From Candidatus Cloacimonadota bacterium (GTDB lineage: Bacteria > Cloacimonadota > Cloacimonadia > Cloacimonadales > TCS61): 39,808 nt of DNA. Shown piece by piece: positions 15,508 through 26,555 of the stretch. Numbering within the stretch: the first letter of the stretch is position 1; every line of letters begins with the position of its first letter. Location: assembly GCA_030621085.1 (NCBI GenBank), contig JAUXIJ010000026.1, positions 1-39,808 of the forward strand. Reading direction: 5' to 3'. Below the pieces are notes generated by a model, which saw nothing but the letters and a program-made list of their open reading frames with translations, did no database searches and was not told the origin of the DNA. The translations under genes were made by a program, and so were the position numbers.

Positions 15508-15987
15508 ATGAAATTAAAAGAATTTTTAGAAACAAAATTATCCAATTTTCAAAAAGATGAGATCACATTTTTAGGTCTTGGAAATCCCCATCGAAGTGAT
15601 GATGGTTTTGGTATTGAATTTATAAAACGGATCAAAAACGATTTTCCGAACGCTTACACAGAATTCGATAATAAAGACGAAGTTGTTCTAAACCTGTGCA
15701 ACGATAAAACAAGGGGAATTCTGATCTTTGTGGATGTCTCCGATTTAGAAGGGAACCCTGGTGACATAAAAATTCTTTCTTATGATGATGTGGAAGATAT
15801 TGGTAAACATTTTCATAAAATACCTATCAAATTATATATGAAATTATTGAAGAAATCGAATAAAGAATCTTATATTTTAGCAATTAAACCAAAGAGTTTG
15901 AAAGAAGTAAATAAACCGAAATTATCAGATATTGTTGAAACTCAATTGAAAAACCTGATAAAATCAATTACTGAGCAAATTAACTAA
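15508..15987 (+). CDS. Hydrogenase maturation protease (HyaD/HycI family)
   Basis: 159-aa endopeptidase of the family that trims the C-terminus of the [NiFe] large subunit once nickel is inserted. FLGLGNPHRSDDGFG near residue 22 carries the family GxGNxxxxDDGxG signature, with the nickel-sensing Asp in the DDG, and VDVSD lies at about residue 76. It follows the large subunit directly, so that is the likely substrate. Its ATG has no free SD: GGAG lies 15 bases upstream inside the right arm of the terminator hairpin. The C-terminal region is Lys-rich and somewhat diverged from the family. Confidence 0.85.
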   Translation: MKLKEFLETKLSNFQKDEITFLGLGNPHRSDDGFGIEFIKRIKNDFPNAYTEFDNKDEVVLNLCNDKTRGILIFVDVSDLEGNPGDIKILSYDDVEDIGKHFHKIPIKLYMKLLKKSNKESYILAIKPKSLKEVNKPKLSDIVETQLKNLIKSITEQIN

Positions 15988-15999
15988 GAATGTTCTGAT

Positions 16000-16080
16000 G
16001 TATTTGATTTCCAATTCCGCTTAGCTCCCTTTTAGAAGGGGAGATTAAGAGAGGTTTATAAAAAAATTGAAATCAAATAC
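16000..16080. repeat. Inverted-repeat element between convergent genes
   Basis: GTATTTGATTTCCAATT (16000-16016) and AATTGAAATCAAATAC (16065-16080) are complementary except for one bulged base. They enclose a second hairpin, CTCCCTT-ttag-AAGGGGAG, at about 16026-16044. The inner part resembles common 'CTCCCTTTTA...AGGGGAGATTAAGAG' intergenic repeats. It lies between the convergent hydrogenase protease and M1 peptidase genes and might also stop transcription from either side, though it lacks a clean T-tract. Confidence 0.65.
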
Positions 16081-16128
16081 GCTTCTCAATAATAGCTCAA
16101 GTTAAAAAAATGAGAAGGCTGGTTTCAC

Positions 16129-18984
16129 TTATTTTAGCAATATCATCTTTTCTGTTTTTTTGTATGTTCCCGCTTTCAGAATATAAAAATACACTCCACT
16201 GGATACCGGTTTTCTGCTGTTGTTTTCTCCATTCCATACAGATGTATGTTTACCAGTAAGTTTTCGTTCATCAATCAGAGTTCGTATTTTTTGACCTTTG
16301 ATATTATAAATATTAAGAGAGACTACAGTTTCTTCCGGTAAATTAAATTCAATGGTGGTTGATGGATTGAAAGGATTGGGATAGAAGAAAGAATAAAAAC
16401 CATCGAGCAGTATGATGTTTTCTTCCAAACCTGTTTCACCTATTTCATCCAGAAGTTGATCGAAGAAAGCTTCTACACCATCTTCATAGAAAAAGAAAAG
16501 TGGAAATCCCAAAAGAACGAATGTTTCATTCGGTTCATTTTTTACTGCCACATTTTCTCCAATATACTGGCTTCCACCAGAAGCCTCGAAATTATAAATT
16601 CCGTTTTGAGCTTCTGGAAAAATACAAATATAGGGCAATGCTCCATTATAAGCAGGAGGAACTTTATCCGGATCAATATTCAGTTCAGGATAGAAAGCTG
16701 AGCTTACTCCGGTTAATTCCCATACATTCACTATCTGAACCGGACCACACCCTGAGAAGTCATTTCTAAAGTATTCAGGAATTTCAGATGCTGTTTTCCA
16801 GCCGGAAATGATGAGATTCCCTCCGCTGATAATATAACTGCCAAGATTATTAATATTGTCCTCGATATAATGTTGGTCATTATCATCATCATGCCAGATA
16901 ATAGTGGAGTAATTTGCCATCAATTCCAAAGATGGCATTCCGTTTTCCACATAATCGTATGATGTATAATACGTGGGAATTACAGCTTCATAAAAATCAT
17001 CAACCATTTGATCAGTAGGATTTCCAACAGAACCATCTCCATCTTTTGTTTCATCTACAACAAGAATTCCCTGATCCATTGGAAAATCAATGGGGGTAGC
17101 TTCATAAATATCGGAGAATGGTGTTTCAAAAACAGCATCCTTCACAGCTTTTAACCGGTAGTAATAAGTAATTCCGTTAGTAACGTTTTCATCAACATAA
17201 GAATTATCTGTGATCAGTTCAGTATTTATTTGCTCAAATATTCCTGTTGGCGTGGTGGATCGGTAAAGATTATAGCCGTCCACACCGATCTCTACCCAGA
17301 ACTCATTCCAGAATACAATAACTTGTTCATCTGCAGCATAGGCATTATTTATTTCGCAAGTTGTGTAAACATTGCCTTTGGAAAGAACCCAGTTATTCGG
17401 GTCAAATTCGATTGAATCATATGAAGCAGAGATTATCTGATGGATCGTTTGCTGGGGTACAGTGGGAGTGGCATCAACCAGAATCGAATCGTGATATGTA
17501 TCATAATTGATATGAATTGGAGCTTGCATATAAAAATCGGTGCTGCTGTTGGAAGTGGTTTGCACATACGTCATAATCTCCGTTGTGGCAGCTCCTGCAT
17601 TAACAAAATAAGTGTATTCCATACTTGGAAGTCCCGGCTGGAATATCCATTGCTGGAAAAACTGTTCCAGGTCTAATCCACTAACCTGCTCACAAACTTC
17701 CTGGAATTCTGATGTAATAACATTTCCATTATAATATTCCAGGAAATAAGTTTGTAGAATATCGAAGAAAACTTCATCTCCCACCATCAGTCGCAGCATG
17801 TGAAGAACAGATGCTGGTTTTTCGTAAGTAGCCGGAGTAAAATAATATCCGGGTGGAGGATCATAAACAATATGAGTACCACCACCAGCCCAGGCTATAT
17901 AATAATTATGAAAACTGGATTCTACATACTCCACCATTGCTTCAAATCCCAGCCAGGCCTGAGTATAAACTGCTTCCGAATATGTTGCAAATCCTTCAGA
18001 AAGCCATACATCAGCCCAGGTTAAAGGCGTAAGACAATCTCCAAACCACTGATGAGCAAGTTCATGGGCAATTCCTCTTTCATATGTATGATTTCCGGTT
18101 ATCCAACCGGTTGTCATTGTGGTCATCGTCTGATGTTCCATAGCTGCATAAGTGGCAAAACTGGTAACAGCGTTACCGTATTTTTCAAATGGGTACATTC
18201 CATAAAGGTCAGAGAAAACTTCCATCATAAAAGGAAGATTAGAAAAATCTTCGGTTGCATTGGCAACATATGAAGGAGGTACAAAATTCTGAATCGGAAT
18301 TGCTCCAAAATTATCGTTCAACTCCGTAAAATACCTGGCAACAACTGATACAAGAAAAGTTGTCATCGGATTATAACCCTCCCAATTATGGGTTCGGGTT
18401 CCATTTCCATTATTCACAATTGATGTTCTAAGTCCGTTGCAGGCTGCATCCCAATCTTCGTTAACAGTAATGTGAAGATCAACTAACGCTTTATCCCACG
18501 GGTGATCGTAGCAGGGCCACCAGTAACGTGAAGCATTGGGGTCGGAAATCGTGAAGACATAATTGGGATTTATCATCATTCCCAATCCATTCCAGGTAGG
18601 ATTTCCGGAATAATCTACAGTCGTTGTAAATTGTTCTCCAGGATTTACAGTTCCAATCTGAATCGTAATGAGACTATTATCATACGTATAAATTGCTGTA
18701 CCCCCATTCAAAAGAACATTATCTACAGACATATCCTCCAATTCATAACTAATCTCTGAAATAACTTCATCTGCTTCCACTATCGCTTCCACACTACCAG
18801 AAATGAATTCATTAACTTCGTCGATTTCCATTGTGATATCGTAATGCAGAATATCAAATCCATGTGCAGAATCAGCACGCACTGTTTCATGTGAAATTTT
18901 CATAGGCAATTGCGTAGGCTTAGGATGACCATATAAGAACAATGAAGCAAAGATCAGAATAAAGATAAAAATATGTTTTTTCAT
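16129..18984 (-). CDS. Secreted M1-family aminopeptidase with C-terminal sorting domain
   Basis: Zinc metallopeptidase of family M1, probably removing N-terminal residues from extracellular peptides. The open frame extends to 19050, but GAGGAGGAAATT before the ATG at 18984 and the signal peptide MKKHIFIFILIFASLFLYG fix the start, giving 951 aa. HELAH (about residue 305) and the downstream Glu in WLSEGFATY form the zinc site; AAMEHQT is a variant of the GAMEN exopeptidase motif. After the peptidase come a fibronectin-III-like segment (about 560-640), a domain opening ILVVDETKDG (about 645-840), and a C-terminal YPNPFNPSTT domain ending in KMILLK, as in type IX-like cargo. Convergent with the hydrogenase operon. 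Confidence 0.9.
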   Translation of the reverse strand: MKKHIFIFILIFASLFLYGHPKPTQLPMKISHETVRADSAHGFDILHYDITMEIDEVNEFISGSVEAIVEADEVISEISYELEDMSVDNVLLNGGTAIYTYDNSLITIQIGTVNPGEQFTTTVDYSGNPTWNGLGMMINPNYVFTISDPNASRYWWPCYDHPWDKALVDLHITVNEDWDAACNGLRTSIVNNGNGTRTHNWEGYNPMTTFLVSVVARYFTELNDNFGAIPIQNFVPPSYVANATEDFSNLPFMMEVFSDLYGMYPFEKYGNAVTSFATYAAMEHQTMTTMTTGWITGNHTYERGIAHELAHQWFGDCLTPLTWADVWLSEGFATYSEAVYTQAWLGFEAMVEYVESSFHNYYIAWAGGGTHIVYDPPPGYYFTPATYEKPASVLHMLRLMVGDEVFFDILQTYFLEYYNGNVITSEFQEVCEQVSGLDLEQFFQQWIFQPGLPSMEYTYFVNAGAATTEIMTYVQTTSNSSTDFYMQAPIHINYDTYHDSILVDATPTVPQQTIHQIISASYDSIEFDPNNWVLSKGNVYTTCEINNAYAADEQVIVFWNEFWVEIGVDGYNLYRSTTPTGIFEQINTELITDNSYVDENVTNGITYYYRLKAVKDAVFETPFSDIYEATPIDFPMDQGILVVDETKDGDGSVGNPTDQMVDDFYEAVIPTYYTSYDYVENGMPSLELMANYSTIIWHDDDNDQHYIEDNINNLGSYIISGGNLIISGWKTASEIPEYFRNDFSGCGPVQIVNVWELTGVSSAFYPELNIDPDKVPPAYNGALPYICIFPEAQNGIYNFEASGGSQYIGENVAVKNEPNETFVLLGFPLFFFYEDGVEAFFDQLLDEIGETGLEENIILLDGFYSFFYPNPFNPSTTIEFNLPEETVVSLNIYNIKGQKIRTLIDERKLTGKHTSVWNGENNSRKPVSSGVYFYILKAGTYKKTEKMILLK

Positions 18985-19075
18985 AATTTCCTCCTCAAAA
19001 ATCCAGTTAAATTTTGTAAGTAATTTTTCTAATCGCCGGAAGTAAGGCAACGAATTTATTAAAAAATATTTTTAT

Positions 19076-19104
19076 TTGACAAAAAAAAGCTTATCATATC
19101 TTTA
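19076..19104 (+). promoter_or_regulatory. Putative groL promoter
   Basis: TTGACA at 19076-19081 is a good -35 box. TATCTT at 19097-19102 could be the -10, with a short 15-base spacing. The CIRCE operator begins at the downstream edge, where HrcA would block initiation. The -10 assignment is tentative. Confidence 0.45.
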
Positions 19105-19128
19105 GCACTCGTTAGATGTGATTGCTAA
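19102..19128 (+). promoter_or_regulatory. CIRCE operator (HrcA-binding site) upstream of groL
   Basis: TTAGCACTC (19102-19110), nine-base spacer, GATTGCTAA (19120-19128). The consensus is TTAGCACTC-N9-GAGTGCTAA, so the left arm is perfect and the right arm has one mismatch. It sits about 30 bases before the groL start, the classical position for HrcA control of chaperonin genes. hrcA itself is not in the window. Confidence 0.9.
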
Positions 19129-19154
19129 ATTATAAAAAATAAATAGGAGGCTAA

Positions 19155-20795
<1,641 letters not shown>

Positions 20796-20827
20796 TATCC
20801 TAAAAAACATAAGTTACAACATAACTC

Positions 20828-20865
20828 AGGAAGCTTTCTGGAAAGGGAAGCTTCCTTATTTTTTT
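20828..20865 (+). terminator. Intrinsic terminator after groL
   Basis: AGGAAGCTT (20828-20836) pairs with AAGCTTCCT (20848-20856), extended inward by three further pairs including wobbles, and is followed by TATTTTTTT to 20865. It sits 33 bases after the groL stop. Confidence 0.9.
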
Positions 20866-20913
20866 GTGTTTTTTTTATAATATATTATATATTTTAAATG
20901 TGTTAAAAATCGC

Positions 20914-20945
20914 TTGACACGAGAATTGGGTATTTTTTTGATACT
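20914..20945 (+). promoter_or_regulatory. Putative promoter of tRNA-Leu
   Basis: TTGACA at 20914-20919 precedes the tRNA by 34 bases. GATACT at 20940-20945 is the nearest -10-like hexamer, with a longer than usual 20-base spacing. Plausible from position, but the -10 is weak. Confidence 0.35.
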
Positions 20946-20953
20946 TCACCAAT

Positions 20954-21040
20954 GCCGAAGTGGTGAAATTGGTAGACGCAGTGGACTCAAAATCCTCCGG
21001 GCTTTTGCTCATGCCGGTTCGAGTCCGGCCTTCGGCACCA
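20954..21040 (+). tRNA. tRNA-Leu (anticodon CAA)
   Basis: 87 bases including the encoded CCA. The acceptor stem GCCGAAG pairs with CTTCGGC, followed by ACCA. The D-arm region is TGGTGAAATTGGTAGAC, the anticodon loop CTCAAAA gives anticodon CAA, and a long variable arm (about CCGGGCTTTTGCTCATG) marks a class II tRNA. The T-arm is GCCGGTTCGAGTCCGGC. It reads UUG. The anticodon stem has one T-T mismatch. The ends closely match Leu(CAA) tRNAs such as E. coli leuX. Confidence 0.93.
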
Positions 21041-21129
21041 TTTGGAAATTGGAGGTTTTATAAAATTTTGTTAGAGTAACAACCTGATTTTTCAATCTTT
21101 ACCCAAAATTTTTGTACTGGAGGAAAGCA

Positions 21130-22353
21130 ATGAAAACTAAATTACTTTTACTAACACTTATGGCAGTTCTTTTAATTCCGGTAGCAGCTAACGCAATTTC
21201 AGAGGCTGCTGTGATATTTCTTTTAATCGAACCGGGATCGAGAGCTGGGGCTATGGGTCAGGCTTATGTTGCTCAAGCAGACGACGGATTCGCCTCTTAC
21301 TGGAATCCGGGAGCATTGGCTTTTAATAGGAAAAGCCAAGTTGCAAGTATGTACTCAAACTGGTTTGGTGAAGTTTTTAATGATATGTATTATTTCTATA
21401 TGGCAGGAAATAAATATAGTGAAGATCTTGGAAATATTGGTTTTAACTTTACCTATATGACTTATGGTGAACAAGATTATATGCCTGCAAATCCTCAGCC
21501 AGGGGATGAAATTGAAACATTTAAAAGCTATGATCTGGCTTTGGCAACTACATACAGTTATCAATTAAGTCAGAATACCGGAATTGGACTAACATTCAAA
21601 TTCATCTTGAGCGATCTTGTACCCGAATTAAAATCACCTGGTGAAGAAGGTGAGCGTGGTCAGGGTTTGAGTTATGCATTCGATTTTGGTGTGAAGCACA
21701 ACGGTGTTGATTTTGGTCAGATCCTGGTTTCTCCATACAACGGAGCGTTATCATTATATAATGGTATTGCTTCTCTGGCAGGAATTAATAGAGCCTCTCT
21801 TTCAAAATATAGTATCCCTGTAAGTAAATTGGATTTCGGTCTTAATTTGCAGAATGTTGGACCGAATATGACATATATTGACGCATCACAATCTGACCCA
21901 TTACCTATGAACTGGCGTATGGGATTTTCATACCGTGCATTGGAGTCTCAGTATAATAGACTTACAATCAATGCCGATATGAATAAACTCCTGGCAAATG
22001 ACGACCCTATTTATAAGCGAATTTTTACAGCCTGGACAGATGACTTCAATGGAAGAGAAGATGAAGACGGTAATCAAATTGACGATTTTGCTTCCATTCA
22101 TAATTTCATAAATTCCATAGAAATCCGTGAGATAATTTGGTGTCTGGGTGCAGAATATGTTTATCTTGACCTTCTGTCATTACGTACTGGTTATTATGCC
22201 GATAGAGAAGGTGAAGTTACAGGATTTGCTTTTGGAGCCGGAATTCATTATATTTTTAACAAGGAATATCTTGTAGGAATTGATTACGCCTTCCAACCCG
22301 GTGGCGGTTTACAGGATTATAATCAGACACTTTCAGTAAAAGTAGAATTCTAA
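21130..22353 (+). CDS. PorV/PorQ-family outer-membrane beta-barrel protein
   Basis: 407 aa from the chosen start. The frame opens at 21112, but GGAGGAAAGCA precedes the ATG at 21130, which begins a signal peptide (MKTKLLLLTLMAVLLIPVAANA). The N-terminal mature motif EPGSRAGAMGQAYVAQADD-type followed by YWNPGAL is the hallmark of the PorV/PorQ (FadL-related) barrel family. PorV shuttles cargo to the attachment complex of type IX secretion. The rest is alternating aromatic strands, ending in SVKVEF as barrel proteins do. It is followed after 12 bases by a secreted M6 protease, a likely cargo. Paralogues in this family vary in role, so PorV identity itself is not certain. Confidence 0.8.
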   Translation: MKTKLLLLTLMAVLLIPVAANAISEAAVIFLLIEPGSRAGAMGQAYVAQADDGFASYWNPGALAFNRKSQVASMYSNWFGEVFNDMYYFYMAGNKYSEDLGNIGFNFTYMTYGEQDYMPANPQPGDEIETFKSYDLALATTYSYQLSQNTGIGLTFKFILSDLVPELKSPGEEGERGQGLSYAFDFGVKHNGVDFGQILVSPYNGALSLYNGIASLAGINRASLSKYSIPVSKLDFGLNLQNVGPNMTYIDASQSDPLPMNWRMGFSYRALESQYNRLTINADMNKLLANDDPIYKRIFTAWTDDFNGREDEDGNQIDDFASIHNFINSIEIREIIWCLGAEYVYLDLLSLRTGYYADREGEVTGFAFGAGIHYIFNKEYLVGIDYAFQPGGGLQDYNQTLSVKVEF

Positions 22354-22365
22354 AAAATATAAACT

Positions 22366-25300
22366 ATGAAACGCATTTTACTGTCAATTCTGATAGTATT
22401 GGGATTTGTTGTTCCAAATTTTTTACAAGCAAGAAAAATACCTGTGAGTAAGATAACAGCCCCGGTTCGATCGGAAAAGAAAATTCATCCCATAGAAAAT
22501 TACTTGTCGGGAACGGCTGAGCGATTGGATAGTTTCAGCAGGAATTCTAACAAACTGCTTGTACTTCTCATAGAATTCCAGGAAGATAACGATCCGCAAA
22601 GTACCGGGAATGGGACATTCATTCAAGATCCGGAAGGATACCCTATCAGTCTGGGAACTCCTCCTCACGATCACGAATTTTTTACCACTCAACTGCAGGC
22701 TTTGAATTATTATTATCTTGCTGCCAGCTTTGGCTCTTATGATTTGGAAAGTGACATCTTCCCCATATCTTCACCAGGAGATTTTCTGGCATATACGCTT
22801 CCCCACGAAATGGCATATTACAATCCACCCGGAGCTGATACCGACTTGATGATATCTCGTTTCGAGGAATATTTTCAAGATGCCTTCACAATTGCTGATG
22901 CTGATGAAAATATAGACTTCAGTCAATATGATCATTTCATGTTCATTCATGCCGGTGCAGATTGGCAGCATGATATCTTTGGTGATACACCTGCCGATAT
23001 TCCTTCGTTTTTCATTCGGGTAGGAACGGGTAAAGAGGTTATTGTTGATGATGGTATCGTGATCGATCATGCCTGCAATGTCCCGGAGATGATAACACAA
23101 GACATTGATGATGAACAGGATGGTTCTATTACTATTTATTTGAATTATGGCGTAGTAAATGCAGTTTTTGCCCATGAATTCGGGCATTCTTTGGGATTTG
23201 TAGATCTGTACAACACCATGTATTTCACTCCTCAGGTTGGAGTTTTCGATATTATGGATAGTGGTGGCAATGCCGGTTTATTGGTGGTTTCCGATGATAA
23301 CGATAATCTTTATTACTTCGAAGGTAGTATGCCAATCCTGCCCGGAGCCTGGTCTCGTATGCTGGCATGGGAAGATATATTTCGAACAAGAGGAATTTTT
23401 AAAGATATTTCAGAATTAGAATTCAATGAAACTATAGAACTATTACCTGCCGAACATTTATTCGATCCACCACAGGCAACCACAGAAATTCCATGCTTTG
23501 TTAAAGTACCCTTAAGTGACACAGAATACATACTCATCGAGAACAGGCAGGTAGATCCGGATGGAGACAGCGGAATAGGAGTGTGGGCATCTGATGATGG
23601 AAGAGTGATTTTGTATCCCACTTATCCTGCTCATCTACCAGGTGAAGATCCCACTTATGAATATGATTATTTCCTGCCCGGCTGGCCAATGGCAGAACCA
23701 ACAGGTGAATTTTATTATGATATTGGTGGCGGTTTACTAATATGGCATATAGATGAAGCAATCCTGGCAGAAAACGATAATTTCGAAAATAACACTATAA
23801 ATATTTATCATTCTCATAGAGCAGTAAAAATAATTGAAGCCGATAACATAGATGATATTGGTAATGTATATTCTATGTTCTGGGAAGGTACTCAATATGA
23901 ACCTTTCTTTAAGTTTATGCCGGTTATAGATGAAGAAGGTTATTTTACCGGCTGGGACAACGAGACGATAATTAACATAAACGGTGATGAGGAATTCATC
24001 GGAACTATCTTCAACGAGGAACTCTCGGCTGTTTCGGCACCAGCGTTAATTACTAATACGAGCGATCCATCCATATTCTCGCTATATGATATCAGCAGCT
24101 ATTCCATTGAACCGGGTGTAGAACGAATTATGTCGTTTAAATTCGGCTCTCATCTTTTTGATGGAACAGAGAAAATTGCGCAATTTGATTCTCTCAAAGC
24201 TATCGGTCATGTGGGAACTTCATTAGGCTTTCCTACATTCACGGCACTCAAAGAAACCGAACTTAACTTCTTCTCTCTTCTTGATGAGCATTGGGCAGAT
24301 AATTTTGGCATTGTATTACCGTTTGATAAAATGCCTGCACAGCCGATCTTTCCTGTTGACCTCAATCTGGATGGAGAAGATGAATACATGATAATAAACG
24401 AAACAGAATTATACTTAACAACTACCGATGGAATTCAAACACATTATTTCATGTCATATTTCTCTGAACCACCATTATTTATTGAAGATATCTCCGTTTC
24501 AATTACGCCGTTACATGATGGCATTCACATAGACGATATAGAAAACAGCCTATCAACTACCCTTGATATTTCTGATGCTCGAATTGCTTTTAATGGTACT
24601 TTCGTAGTTGCAACAAATGAGAATGGATTATATTTGATAGATCCTGTTAATAGCAATATAGAATCATTTATAAATATTCCAAATTCCAGAAATGATTTTT
24701 CGCCCGTTTGTTATAAAGACGCTGTTAACTCTGCTTATAATGCTACATTTGTTCAAGATAACACTGGAAATATTTATAAGATCAAAGAAGGAAATACCGA
24801 GAAGATATTCAGCTTGTATCCCTATACATCAGCAAAACCTTCACAACTTGCTTTGGGTCATTTCCTGGATGATGGACAGGTCTATCTTGTTTTCGGTGCA
24901 GAGGACAGAGCATTTGCCATCACTTTAAATGGTACCCTGGCACCGGGTTTCCCGGCTTATCTGGATGACAGAATAATCAAACCGGAAAGCTATCCAAGAA
25001 TAATTAAATTCGGAGAAGAGATCATTCTTCTCTTTGAAGAAGCCGATAACGGATATATTGCGGTGAACAAATATGCGAAAATAAGCATTCAGCATTCTTT
25101 TTCCTGGCGAAAAACAGAAGTTATCGATCAGTTTTACTGGAATGAACAATCAGAAAAACTGTATTATATTTATTCGGATGCAGATAATAATCTCTTTTCT
25201 TCATATATAGAAAATGTATATGAAGACCCCATTATCTGGAACGGATATAGGAATCAGAATTATTCATTATATTATGGTGAGATATCACCCTATGTTTCTT

Positions 25301-25566
25301 CAACGGATAAAATGACCGCATACGCTTTTCCAAATCCCGCCAAAAAAGGAGAAGTAAGAATTAAAGTGGTCAATGCAAAAGATGATATTGATATTAAAGT
25401 TTTTGATATCGCAGGAAACATCGTCTTCAAGAAAAAAGTGGAAAAAGGAACCGGTGACGATAGAGACATTCTCTGGAATACAAGAAAGATCGCTACAGGA
25501 GTTTATTTTAGTATCGTGCGATCCAAAGGCGAAGTGAAAAAAGTTCCAATTGCAATTATTAATTAA
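22366..25566 (+). CDS. Secreted M6-family metalloprotease with C-terminal sorting domain
   Basis: 1066-aa exported zinc protease of the M6 (immune inhibitor A-like) family. After a signal peptide (about 1-22) the catalytic domain carries HEFGHSLGFVDLY with H270, E271, H274 and D280 as the metal/catalytic set, and a downstream Met-turn-like IMDSGG. A long middle region (about 560-980) has beta-propeller/FG-GAP-like features (PVDLNLDGEDEYMI). The last 80 residues (YAFPNPAKKGEVRI to the end) form a type IX-like C-terminal domain of divergent sequence. No clear SD precedes ATG, which lies 12 bases after the PorV-like gene, so coupling is likely. Probably degrades extracellular protein. Confidence 0.88.
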   Translation: MKRILLSILIVLGFVVPNFLQARKIPVSKITAPVRSEKKIHPIENYLSGTAERLDSFSRNSNKLLVLLIEFQEDNDPQSTGNGTFIQDPEGYPISLGTPPHDHEFFTTQLQALNYYYLAASFGSYDLESDIFPISSPGDFLAYTLPHEMAYYNPPGADTDLMISRFEEYFQDAFTIADADENIDFSQYDHFMFIHAGADWQHDIFGDTPADIPSFFIRVGTGKEVIVDDGIVIDHACNVPEMITQDIDDEQDGSITIYLNYGVVNAVFAHEFGHSLGFVDLYNTMYFTPQVGVFDIMDSGGNAGLLVVSDDNDNLYYFEGSMPILPGAWSRMLAWEDIFRTRGIFKDISELEFNETIELLPAEHLFDPPQATTEIPCFVKVPLSDTEYILIENRQVDPDGDSGIGVWASDDGRVILYPTYPAHLPGEDPTYEYDYFLPGWPMAEPTGEFYYDIGGGLLIWHIDEAILAENDNFENNTINIYHSHRAVKIIEADNIDDIGNVYSMFWEGTQYEPFFKFMPVIDEEGYFTGWDNETIININGDEEFIGTIFNEELSAVSAPALITNTSDPSIFSLYDISSYSIEPGVERIMSFKFGSHLFDGTEKIAQFDSLKAIGHVGTSLGFPTFTALKETELNFFSLLDEHWADNFGIVLPFDKMPAQPIFPVDLNLDGEDEYMIINETELYLTTTDGIQTHYFMSYFSEPPLFIEDISVSITPLHDGIHIDDIENSLSTTLDISDARIAFNGTFVVATNENGLYLIDPVNSNIESFINIPNSRNDFSPVCYKDAVNSAYNATFVQDNTGNIYKIKEGNTEKIFSLYPYTSAKPSQLALGHFLDDGQVYLVFGAEDRAFAITLNGTLAPGFPAYLDDRIIKPESYPRIIKFGEEIILLFEEADNGYIAVNKYAKISIQHSFSWRKTEVIDQFYWNEQSEKLYYIYSDADNNLFSSYIENVYEDPIIWNGYRNQNYSLYYGEISPYVSSTDKMTAYAFPNPAKKGEVRIKVVNAKDDIDIKVFDIAGNIVFKKKVEKGTGDDRDILWNTRKIATGVYFSIVRSKGEVKKVPIAIIN

Positions 25567-25577
25567 GGAGATATAAT

Positions 25578-26552
25578 ATGTTACGTAAAATAATCCTTCT
25601 TTTTGTGCTGACCGGTATTTTTATTTCTGTGTCAGCTCAAGAAATCAGAAATGATATTATCCAGGTAAATTATGATAAAAAATCTGTAGCTAAAGCGATG
25701 ATCTTGTCTTCCCTGTTTCCCGGTACCGGGCAATTCTATGCCGACCGCAGAAGCATTACAACCTATATTTTCCCCATCATCGAAATTGGACTCTGGGTAG
25801 GATATTTCCATTATTATAACCAGGGACTGGATAAAGAAGCTGAATATGAAAAATGGGCAAATCAGGAACAATTAACAGATGTTGAAGGAAATTATATGGA
25901 GTATTTAGGAGATTGCCCTTATATAAATCCTGAAACAAATGAACCATATTACGAGGATGGTGATCCTATTTATCGCTATGGTCGTGAACGTCATGACTTT
26001 GCAGTAGATGACTTTCTGGCAGAGAATAATAATTCATCCTACAATAATCATTTCCGCCTGGATGATTCCAATACGCAGCACTTTTATGAAGATATAGGTA
26101 AATACGATCAATATCTTTTTGGTTGGTTGGACTGGTTTAGTATATATGCTACAGATGAAGACGGAATCTGGACAAATGATATTAATTGGAGTTTCGAAAC
26201 TGATCCTAATGGTTTGGAACACTGGATTGTAATGATAGATCCAACTAATCCTGGATCAGAATATTATGTTGAAAATGAATCACTTTACGAGGAGAAAAAT
26301 GGGCTGTATTCTGGAATGCGTGCAGAATACATTTCAATGAGAAGAGAAGCAAAGGATTTTTACGGATCAGCAGAAATTATCTCATTCGGACTGGTCTTTA
26401 ACCACATCTTAAGTGCGATAGATGCTGTTCGAATAACGCGCAAATATAACCTGGAATATATAACCAATACATCCAAAATAGAAATACATCTGGCACCGGT
26501 AGTTGTGTCTAACGAACTTTCCCCTGCACTATTTCTTACGAAAAGGTTCTAG
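25578..26552 (+). CDS. Exported DUF5683-like protein, paralogue 1
   Basis: 324 aa with a signal peptide (MLRKIILLFVLTGIFISVSAQ). The conserved core KAMILSSLFPGTGQFYADRR followed by a hydrophobic helix (YIFPIIEIGLWVGYFHYY) is shared in diverged form by the next two genes. A long acidic Tyr/Asp-rich insert (about 95-235) is found only here. It ends with a second helical part (IISFGLVFNHILSAIDAVRI) and a strand-like tail. It resembles small membrane proteins of the DUF5683 type of unknown function. GGAG precedes ATG 11 bases after the M6 protease, so it is in the same operon. Confidence 0.65.
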   Translation: MLRKIILLFVLTGIFISVSAQEIRNDIIQVNYDKKSVAKAMILSSLFPGTGQFYADRRSITTYIFPIIEIGLWVGYFHYYNQGLDKEAEYEKWANQEQLTDVEGNYMEYLGDCPYINPETNEPYYEDGDPIYRYGRERHDFAVDDFLAENNNSSYNNHFRLDDSNTQHFYEDIGKYDQYLFGWLDWFSIYATDEDGIWTNDINWSFETDPNGLEHWIVMIDPTNPGSEYYVENESLYEEKNGLYSGMRAEYISMRREAKDFYGSAEIISFGLVFNHILSAIDAVRITRKYNLEYITNTSKIEIHLAPVVVSNELSPALFLTKRF

Positions 26553-26555
26553 TTC

